From assembly GCF_900112975.1 (NCBI RefSeq), contig NZ_FONQ01000001.1, forward strand, positions 124,001 through 188,000: 64,000 bases of DNA. Reading direction: 5' to 3'. The stretch's first letter is position 1; every line of letters begins with the position of its first letter. The position numbers and the translations under genes are program-made. This DNA is from Flavobacterium xueshanense. GTDB lineage: Bacteria; Bacteroidota; Bacteroidia; Flavobacteriales; Flavobacteriaceae. The notes under the pieces were generated by a model. It ran no database searches, was not told the DNA's origin, and saw only the letters and a program-made list of their open reading frames with translations. Shown here piece after piece: positions 58,401-64,000 of the stretch.

Positions 58401-58523
58401 AATAGTCAACTGCCATAAAGTCAAAAATTATATCGTCCAACAACAATATGATTTTTGACTTTCTGCGTTCGACTAATAAGTAACGACGGTCTGATTAACT
58501 GTTCGTTTTTTGATTGATGATTG

Positions 58524-58558
58524 AAACTCCGGCTGATTACCGGAGTTTTGTTTTTTTT
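58524..58558 (+). terminator. Terminator after rpoD
   Basis: AAACTCCGG (58524-58532) pairs with CCGGAGTTT (58540-58548) around a 7-nt loop, followed by TGTTTTTTTT. It is about 120 nt after the rpoD stop. Confidence 0.82.
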
Positions 58559-58568
58559 AATTTGAATT

Positions 58569-58621
58569 CTTTTCACTTTTCACTTTTCACTTTTCACTTT
58601 TCACTTTTCACTTTTCACTTT
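58569..58621 (+). repeat. Heptanucleotide tandem repeat (CTTTTCA)7
   Basis: Seven perfect copies of CTTTTCA from 58569 to 58617 followed by a partial, altered copy. Such short repeats change copy number easily by slippage. It lies between the rpoD terminator and the GC-richer block. Confidence 0.92.
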
Positions 58622-58627
58622 TTACTA

Positions 58628-58740
58628 ATATGGCGTACCCCTCTGTAAAAACTTCGGGTCAGGCTTTCGGCTTTATCTCTCCGTTACATTTCGAGGATAC
58701 CGCCTCTATCCTTTACGCAAATCGCAGGGTGATTCACTAA
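58628..58740 (+). other. GC-richer block, possible interspersed repeat
   Basis: The block is near 50% GC by eye against a low-GC background and contains an open frame of 36 codons (ATG 58630, TAA ending 58740) beginning MAYPSVKTSGQAFGF. No family is recognised and no good start signal is visible. It could be a repeated element or a remnant. Confidence 0.35.
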
Positions 58741-58781
58741 TTGAATCTATAAAAAACTTTCTCCAATTGCTGCAAAAAAAC

Positions 58782-58789
58782 TACTTTTG
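58782..58789 (+). promoter_or_regulatory. Probable -7 box of rpe
   Basis: TACTTTTG matches TAnnTTTG and lies 52 nt before the rpe ATG. No TTG is at the expected -33 distance. Confidence 0.45.
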
Positions 58790-58841
58790 CACAAACAACA
58801 ACTTAAGAATCTGAAATAAATTCAGATTAAACAACTATACA

Positions 58842-59504
58842 ATGAAGAATACACTTATTGCACCATCAGTGCTCGCTGCTGATTTTGCCAACTTACAACG
58901 CGACATTGAAATGATTAACAACAGTGAAGCCGATTGGTTTCATATTGATATTATGGATGGCGTTTTTGTTCCCAATATTTCTTATGGAATGCCAGTTTTG
59001 GAAGCCATCAGCCGTCATGCAAAAAAAACAATTGACGTACACTTGATGATTGTAGATCCTGACCGTTACATAAAAACCTTTGCTGAATTAGGCGCTAATA
59101 TTCTAAGTGTACACTATGAAGCTTGTACACACCTTCACAGAACGCTACAAGCAATCAAAGCCGAGGGAATGAAAGCTGGAGTTGCTATTAATCCACATAC
59201 TAATATTGATTTATTGGAAGATGTAATCAATGATATCGATTTGGTTTGTATTATGAGTGTAAATCCTGGTTTTGGAGGCCAATCTTTTATAGAAAACACC
59301 TATGCTAAAATTGAAAAGCTAAAAGCTTTAATCACCAAAAAAGGGGCCAGAACACTTATTGAAGTAGATGGTGGCGTTACCAATAAAAATGCAAAACAAC
59401 TTGTAGAAGCCGGAGCGGATGTTTTAGTAGCAGGAAGTTTTGTTTTCAAAGCAGAAAATCCAACCCAAACGATACACGATTTAAAGAAACTCACAAACTT
59501 CTAA
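58842..59504 (+). CDS. rpe: Ribulose-phosphate 3-epimerase
   Basis: 220 residues, a complete TIM barrel: IAPSVLAADFANLQRDIEMI, WFHIDIMDGVFVPNISYG, DVHLMIVDP, MSVNPGFGGQSF and EVDGGVTNKNAKQLVEAGAD. The metal-binding and catalytic residues (H in FHID, D in DIMDG, H in DVHLM, D in EVDGG) are present. It interconverts ribulose-5-P and xylulose-5-P in the pentose phosphate pathway. A terminator follows. Confidence 0.98.
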   Translation: MKNTLIAPSVLAADFANLQRDIEMINNSEADWFHIDIMDGVFVPNISYGMPVLEAISRHAKKTIDVHLMIVDPDRYIKTFAELGANILSVHYEACTHLHRTLQAIKAEGMKAGVAINPHTNIDLLEDVINDIDLVCIMSVNPGFGGQSFIENTYAKIEKLKALITKKGARTLIEVDGGVTNKNAKQLVEAGADVLVAGSFVFKAENPTQTIHDLKKLTNF

Positions 59505-59534
59505 AAAAATGGCGCTTCAAGCGCCATTTTTTAT
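59504..59534. terminator. Bidirectional terminator after rpe
   Basis: TGGCGCT pairs with AGCGCCA around a 3-nt loop, with A-runs and T-runs outside, between convergent rpe and the MtfA-like gene. Confidence 0.82.
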
Positions 59535-59539
59535 TTCAA

Positions 59540-60340
59540 CTATTCTTCTTTGAAATTAATCATTGTAGCAACATGCTCATACAATTCAGGATGGGAACTT
59601 TTAAAAATACGGGGCGTCTCAAAAAAATGTTCCAGAATTACCGATAAAAATTCAAATTGATTTTCAAACGCATACACTCTAAAATAATTATTTTTAGTCG
59701 GGTCGATTTTCAAAACTGGATCGCTGTAATATTTCAAGACTTCATTAAATGCATCAAAAAACACAATTGCGCTTGAATCATTGCTTTTTAAACAATGAAA
59801 ATGCAACACATGTGAAAACTCATGTAAACCCAAATTAATATTATCATTTGAAGTCCCAAGACCAAGTAAAAAATCTTCCCATGAAAAAACGATTGCTTTC
59901 ATTTTAGGATTAAATTCTCCTTTATGATACACTTGATTCACAGTAGACAAATAACTGGAAGGATAAATAATTATTTTATCGAACAAACGGATTAGATAAT
60001 TTCTCATTCCAAAAGTTAACATTACATACGTTCCGGCAATCAAAATTTGCATGTCTTCAGTAATGAAAATCTCTTTACCGGTAAATTGATAGTTCGCAAT
60101 AAACACATTCACCCGATGTTCAAAATACATTTTTCTTTTTGGGGCAAGCCTACAATAAAACGGAAAATAATTTACTAAAATTTGGCGTTGGTTTGATTTC
60201 AATTTCTTGGAAAAAGGATACCAATGAATATAAAGCGGTTTATTGAACAGCAACAAATAAATAGGCTCCAAAATTCCGAAAATAATTACCACAAGGAATA
60301 ACACCCCAAACAAAAGGAAAATAAAAAGTTGAATTATCAT
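59540..60340 (-). CDS. Membrane-anchored M90 (MtfA-like) zinc peptidase
   Basis: 266 residues. Residues about 1-32 are a membrane helix (QLFIFLLFGVLFLVVIIFGI), absent in E. coli MtfA. The zinc motif is H173-E174-F-S-H177 in GLHEFSHVLHF, and QILIAGTYVMLTFGMRNYL and VFSWEDFLLG match the M90 family. MtfA in E. coli acts on the sugar-PTS regulator Mlc; here the target is unknown. The catalytic site faces the cytoplasm if the topology is N-out. Confidence 0.83.
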   Translation of the reverse strand: MIIQLFIFLLFGVLFLVVIIFGILEPIYLLLFNKPLYIHWYPFSKKLKSNQRQILVNYFPFYCRLAPKRKMYFEHRVNVFIANYQFTGKEIFITEDMQILIAGTYVMLTFGMRNYLIRLFDKIIIYPSSYLSTVNQVYHKGEFNPKMKAIVFSWEDFLLGLGTSNDNINLGLHEFSHVLHFHCLKSNDSSAIVFFDAFNEVLKYYSDPVLKIDPTKNNYFRVYAFENQFEFLSVILEHFFETPRIFKSSHPELYEHVATMINFKEE

Positions 60341-60423
60341 ATTTTGTACCCTTTATAAAATGAAAATGCTTCAAAACAACCAAGTTTACTTGAATTTTTT
60401 TGAAGCATTTGTATCTATCTTTG

Positions 60424-60497
60424 TGACCGCGACAGGGTTCGAACCTGCAACCCTCAGAGTCGAAATCTGATATTCTATCCAGTTGAACTACGCAGCC
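60424..60497 (-). tRNA. tRNA-Arg (anticodon TCG)
   Basis: The minus strand folds as a cloverleaf of 74 nt: acceptor GGCTGCG with CGCGGTC (two G-T pairs), discriminator A, anticodon stem TCAGA/TCTGA with loop TTTCGAC (anticodon TCG, reads CGA/CGN), and T arm GCAGG-TTCGAAC-CCTGT. No CCA is encoded. Confidence 0.93.
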
Positions 60498-60564
60498 AGT
60501 TTAAAATTTTTAGATTTTTAGAATATTGGAAAAATCCAAATATCAAATAATCTAAAAATTTAAT

Positions 60565-61014
60565 TTATGTTAGCAATTTTTTTACAATAGTAGAAATAGT
60601 TTTTCCTTCAGCAGTTCCTCCTAATTGTGCAGCCGCTAAACCCATTACTTTTCCCATTGATGCAATTCCTGACGCACCTGTTTCGGCGATGATTTTTGCA
60701 ATCACTGCTTCTACTTCAGCCTCACTTAATTGTGCCGGCAAGAATTTCTCAATTACTGCAATTTGAGCCAATTCTGGTTCAGCTAAATCCATTCTGTTTT
60801 GCTCTGTAAAAATTCTAGCGCTTTCCTTACGGGTTTTCACTAGTCTTTGAAGCAATTTAACCTCATCATCTTCTGTAATTTCTTCCTTAGATCCTGTTGC
60901 TGTTTGTGCTAATAAGATTTCAGATTTGATAGCTCTCAAAGCTTCAAGTGCAAATGTATCTTTGGCTCTCATGGCGGTTTTTATTTCGTCCATAATTTGT
61001 TCTGATAAACTCAT
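60565..61014 (-). CDS. GatB/YqeY domain protein
   Basis: 149 residues with the YqeY pattern: MDEIKTAMRAKDTFALEALR, LQRLVKTRKESARIF and FLPAQLSEAEVEAVI. The family shares a tRNA-binding helical domain with GatB but its role alone is unclear. It precedes tRNA-Arg and follows ftsZ on the same strand with 263 nt between. Confidence 0.93.
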   Translation of the reverse strand: MSLSEQIMDEIKTAMRAKDTFALEALRAIKSEILLAQTATGSKEEITEDDEVKLLQRLVKTRKESARIFTEQNRMDLAEPELAQIAVIEKFLPAQLSEAEVEAVIAKIIAETGASGIASMGKVMGLAAAQLGGTAEGKTISTIVKKLLT

Positions 61015-61215
61015 ATTTTCTTTTGTTAATTTGGTTAATCGATGTTTGTATAATCGATTGTTGAAATACTACTTCTCATAATAATTTTTTGCCCCAGATG
61101 ATAAAGAAAAACGCCTGTTTTTTTTTTGCGGGACTTGCAACGACTACTGGATTAAATCCCGACAAATTTAAAGAATTTTACTGGGATTTACAACAGATCG
61201 ATTCATTCTCGCGGT

Positions 61216-61253
61216 ACAAAAAAATAACCCGAAAATTGAATTTAATTTTCGGG
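61216..61253 (-). terminator. Terminator of ftsZ
   Basis: CCCGAAAATT (61228-61237) pairs with AATTTTCGGG (61244-61253), loop 6 nt; on the minus strand it is followed by TTATTTTTTTG. It lies 25 nt after the ftsZ stop. Confidence 0.85.
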
Positions 61254-61277
61254 CTGCCTCATTTTGATTTGAGTTAA

Positions 61278-63215
61278 TTAATCTACGTTATCGTGTAAAT
61301 ATGAGTTGTTTGAACGCAACTGCAAATCGTTATTGCTGTCGGTTCCAACAGATATTCTTGAATTTATAGTATTCAATTGATTGTTTGAGATGTCAATTCC
61401 TAATCTTTTGTAAGCAGGTTCTTTTTCATACTCATCAATTTTAGAAACATTATTATGAAACTTATAATTGAATTCTTTTAATTTTTTTCTTCTTTCGTCA
61501 GCTCTCATTCGCAACGATTCTTCGATTGTCATTTCGGTAGCAGAAATATCTTCAAAATCAACCGCCGTATTATCAAATCGCTCTACATGTTTCATTGTGA
61601 TATTTAACTCCGCCGGAACAACAATTTCTGGTGCTTTTACAACTGGCTTAGTTATGAAATCAGGCTCCGCTTCCATGTATTCTTCTAAAGAATATTTGAT
61701 GATTCCGTTGTCTGACAATTCGGTTACGGGAACAAACTGAACTGCTTCATTTACTTTAATGTCACATGTTTCATTTGTTAGTTCAAACATAACTTTATTT
61801 TCCTCAACTTGCGCTACCGGTTCTGTTTTAAAAAGTGGTAAATCAAATGAGAACGTAGTTTGCTCTTGTCTTTCAACTGCTTTTGGCTGTACCGCTTTTA
61901 CTTCAGCTACAGGAGATGAAAAAGTAAAATCAATATCTGTAATTGGAGAAACGATTTCGAAAGTAACATCTAAATTTTTAATAAATTTAGACATAATAAT
62001 CAATTCATCATTATTGATTGTTGGCGCGGTAACAACAGGTTCCGGCACAACAACTGTATCTTCGACTAAATCAAAAACAATTCTGTCATTTGAGTTAGAA
62101 ACCGGTGAAGATTCCATATTAAAATCAAATCCAGCAACCGTTTTGTTACTTAAATTGTGTACACTTCTTTGTTCATCCTCCAGTGTGTGAATTATTTTTT
62201 TTGGCTCCGTATTAACGATTCCATTTTGTTGTTCAATATCAAAACCCGTAGCAATGATAGTTACTGCAATTGAGTCTCCAAGAGATTCATCTTCACCAAC
62301 TCCCATAATAATATTAGCATTATGACCCGCTTCTATTTGAATATGATCATTGATTTCTCCAATTTCGTCAATCGTGATTTCATTAGTTCCAGAAACGATA
62401 AGCAACAATACGTTTTTGGCACCTGTAATTTTATTATCATTTAACAACGGAGAATCCAAGGCTGCAACAATAGCTTCCTTAGCTCTATTTTCACCTGATG
62501 AAACAGAAGACCCCATAATAGCCGTCCCGCTATTATACAATACTGTTTTAGCATCTCGTAAATCGATATTCTGAGTATAGTGATGCGTAATTACTTCAGC
62601 AATTCCTCGTGAGGCTGTAGCCAAAACTTCATCTGCTTTTGAAAACCCGGCTTTGAAACCAAGATTTCCATATACTTCTCTTAATTTATTGTTGTTGATA
62701 ACAATTAGTGAATCAACTTGTTTGCGTAATTTTTCGATACCAATCAAGGCTTGTTCCTGACGGACTTTCCCTTCAAAAAGGAAAGGCAATGTCACAATTC
62801 CAACTGTAAGAATATCTCTTTCTTTAGCCAATTGTGCAATTACAGGTGCAGCACCAGTTCCGGTTCCACCACCCATACCTGCAGTAATGAAAACCATTTT
62901 AGTATTGCGGTCCAACATTTTTTCGATCTCGGAAATACTTTCAATAGCAGATTGCTGCCCTACATCAGGGTTTGCTCCAGCACCAAGTCCTTCTGTCAAA
63001 TGTACTCCCAACTGAATTTTATTAGGTACAGAACTGCTCTGTAAAGCTTGAGAATCCGTATTACATACGATAAAATCCACCCCTTTAATTCCTTGCTTGA
63101 ACATGTGATTTATGGCGTTACTTCCGCCTCCACCTACTCCTATAACTTTTATCACATTTGATTGGTTCTTTGGTAAATCAAATGAAATACTTCCAAATTC
63201 TGAGTCGCTCATCAT
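61278..63215 (-). CDS. ftsZ: Cell division GTPase FtsZ
   Basis: 645 residues, the long form of Bacteroidota. The GTPase part (about 20-330) begins IKVIGVGGGGSNAINHMF and has the tubulin signature GGGTGTGAAPVIAQLA. A variable linker rich in Val and Glu (about 340-580) leads to a conserved C-terminal end with EPAYKRLGIDIS, the likely FtsA-binding motif. It polymerises into the division ring. The start is ATG 63215 or the adjacent ATG 63212. It lies 56 nt after ftsA. Confidence 0.97.
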   Translation of the reverse strand: MMSDSEFGSISFDLPKNQSNVIKVIGVGGGGSNAINHMFKQGIKGVDFIVCNTDSQALQSSSVPNKIQLGVHLTEGLGAGANPDVGQQSAIESISEIEKMLDRNTKMVFITAGMGGGTGTGAAPVIAQLAKERDILTVGIVTLPFLFEGKVRQEQALIGIEKLRKQVDSLIVINNNKLREVYGNLGFKAGFSKADEVLATASRGIAEVITHHYTQNIDLRDAKTVLYNSGTAIMGSSVSSGENRAKEAIVAALDSPLLNDNKITGAKNVLLLIVSGTNEITIDEIGEINDHIQIEAGHNANIIMGVGEDESLGDSIAVTIIATGFDIEQQNGIVNTEPKKIIHTLEDEQRSVHNLSNKTVAGFDFNMESSPVSNSNDRIVFDLVEDTVVVPEPVVTAPTINNDELIIMSKFIKNLDVTFEIVSPITDIDFTFSSPVAEVKAVQPKAVERQEQTTFSFDLPLFKTEPVAQVEENKVMFELTNETCDIKVNEAVQFVPVTELSDNGIIKYSLEEYMEAEPDFITKPVVKAPEIVVPAELNITMKHVERFDNTAVDFEDISATEMTIEESLRMRADERRKKLKEFNYKFHNNVSKIDEYEKEPAYKRLGIDISNNQLNTINSRISVGTDSNNDLQLRSNNSYLHDNVD

Positions 63216-63271
63216 TTTATTTGGTTTTTGAAATTGTTATATTAATCCTTATATTTTTTGGGGCTGATCCC

Positions 63272-64000
63272 TTATTCTGCATTATCTAAAAAATCTTTAA
63301 TCTTGTCGACATAACGATCAAAGAAATTTCGCTGTATTCTGTTTACGGTAGAATTTTGTTTTTCACTCGCATTTTGATCTTCTTCCTCTACCTTTTCCGG
63401 AGCGTCATACACTGGAGTCTGAACAACTGCCTGTCTGTAAACAGGAACTTTAGGCTGTTCCACGATATCCAATCTCACGGCACTTTGTGTTTTATTCTCA
63501 ATGCTTTTCATCACTAATCCTACTGCAGTTGCATATAAAGGACTTGAAATCTCTTCATCTGAATTTCCAGCCAGATGTTCGTTTGGATATCCAATTCTAG
63601 TATCCATTCCTGTGATATATTCCACTAACTGTTTGATGTGTTTCAATTGTGCGCCACCGCCAGTAAGCACAATTCCTGCAATAAGTTTTTTACGAGGATC
63701 CTCGTGACCGTATGCTTTCACTTCCGTAAAAACTTGATCAACAATCTCCACAACACGAGCATGAATTATTTTAGAAAGATTTTTTAATGAAATCTCTTTT
63801 GGCTCTCTGCCTCTCAATCCTGGAATAGAAACAATTTCGTTGTCTTTATTTTCTCCCGGCCAAGCGGAACCAAATTTAACTTTCAGCAATTCAGCTTGCT
63901 TTTCAATGATTGAACAACCTTCTTTGATATCATCCGTAATCACATTTCCTCCAAAAGGAATTACTGCCGTATGACGAATAATACCATCTTTGAAAATAGC
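63272..64000 (-). CDS. ftsA: Cell division protein FtsA, N-terminus outside the window
   Basis: Reading from the right edge gives AIFKDGIIRHTAVIPFGGN, VITDDIKEGCSIIEKQAELL and IVLTGGGAQLKHIKQLVEYI, the ATP-site and C-terminal half of FtsA, an actin-like protein that tethers FtsZ to the membrane. An amphipathic end (FDRYVDKIKDFLDNAE) is the membrane-targeting helix. The frame is open to the edge (242 codons), so it is a normal gene cut by the window. Confidence 0.96.
   Translation of the reverse strand, partial: AIFKDGIIRHTAVIPFGGNVITDDIKEGCSIIEKQAELLKVKFGSAWPGENKDNEIVSIPGLRGREPKEISLKNLSKIIHARVVEIVDQVFTEVKAYGHEDPRKKLIAGIVLTGGGAQLKHIKQLVEYITGMDTRIGYPNEHLAGNSDEEISSPLYATAVGLVMKSIENKTQSAVRLDIVEQPKVPVYRQAVVQTPVYDAPEKVEEEDQNASEKQNSTVNRIQRNFFDRYVDKIKDFLDNAE

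Larger units (their letters stand above)
58401..58841. other. Gap between rpoD and rpe: terminator, tandem repeat and a GC-richer block
   Basis: From left to right it holds the rpoD terminator (58524-58558), seven copies of a 7-bp repeat (58569-58617), a block at about 58628-58740 that is clearly more GC-rich than the surrounding sequence, and a -7 match for rpe (58782-58789). No conserved gene was recognised in it. Confidence 0.75.

Noticed and set aside
58569..58621. Tandem repeats as a CRISPR array
   Set aside because: Units are 7 bp with no spacers, so this is a simple tandem repeat.
58630..58740. 36-codon frame in the GC-richer block as a real small gene
   Set aside because: No visible ribosome-binding or promoter signal and no known family; kept only as part of an unexplained block.
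61089..61277. 62-codon plus-strand frame before ftsZ
   Set aside because: TTG start, overlaps the ftsZ terminator hairpin, no family recognised.

Overview
The window is a low-GC stretch of a Bacteroidota chromosome, most probably Flavobacterium or a close relative. The evidence is the gldKLMN cluster (type IX secretion and gliding motor), a SusC/SusD pair, exosortase F with its partner, a short RpoD without region 1.1, a long-tailed FtsZ, and promoters of the Bacteroidota type (TTG, about 20 nt, TAnnTTTG) before several genes. No prophage, plasmid backbone, rRNA operon or CRISPR array was seen. There is one tRNA, tRNA-Arg(TCG).

Layout. Positions 1-23805 hold a catabolic island that looks built for amino sugars of peptidoglycan, above all N-acetylmuramic acid (MurNAc). 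It has a DigH/YngK-like glycosidase (cut by the window edge), a phosphoesterase and an esterase, a GlcD-GlcF-type dehydrogenase fusion, a NagB-PIG-L fusion, a DeoR-type repressor, SusC, SusD, NamZ (exo-muramidase), MurQ (etherase), a sodium symporter, a NagZ-AmiE-like fusion lipoprotein and a NagX-like membrane protein. A plausible flow is: SusCD brings glycan across the outer membrane, NamZ and NagZ-AmiE break it down in the periplasm, the symporter imports MurNAc, a kinase not found here phosphorylates it, MurQ splits off D-lactate (a possible substrate of the dehydrogenase), and NagB feeds fructose-6-phosphate to glycolysis. Repeated TTGCRTTATTT sequences before nagB and susC suggest one repressor controls both.

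Positions 23806-26760 are a decayed zone: a broken transposase, an intact leucine-rich-repeat gene and a twice-broken DUF1761 gene. Positions 26765-33667 carry housekeeping and lipid genes (pterin carbinolamine dehydratase, a FemAB/GNAT-like protein, a diacylglycerol kinase divergent from an App1-type phosphatase, an ABC-F ATPase, DUF983, an FAD oxidoreductase). Positions 33767-42346 hold gldKLMN, an arginase-fold protein with damaged metal sites, and topA.

Positions 42577-49833 run miaB, a frameshifted GxxExxY gene inside an inverted-repeat pair, a sigma-54 activator, lptE, a TPR protein, secG, groES and groEL. Positions 49903-54598 contain a DedA protein, a beta-CASP nuclease-like protein, an Mrr-like nuclease with a premature stop, the exosortase F pair and a GAF-type methionine sulfoxide reductase. 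Positions 54735-64000 are core genes: rpsO, pnp, rpoD, rpe, an MtfA-like peptidase, tRNA-Arg, a YqeY-like protein, ftsZ and the 3' part of ftsA.

All family names come from reading the translations and from memory of the families; no database search was run.
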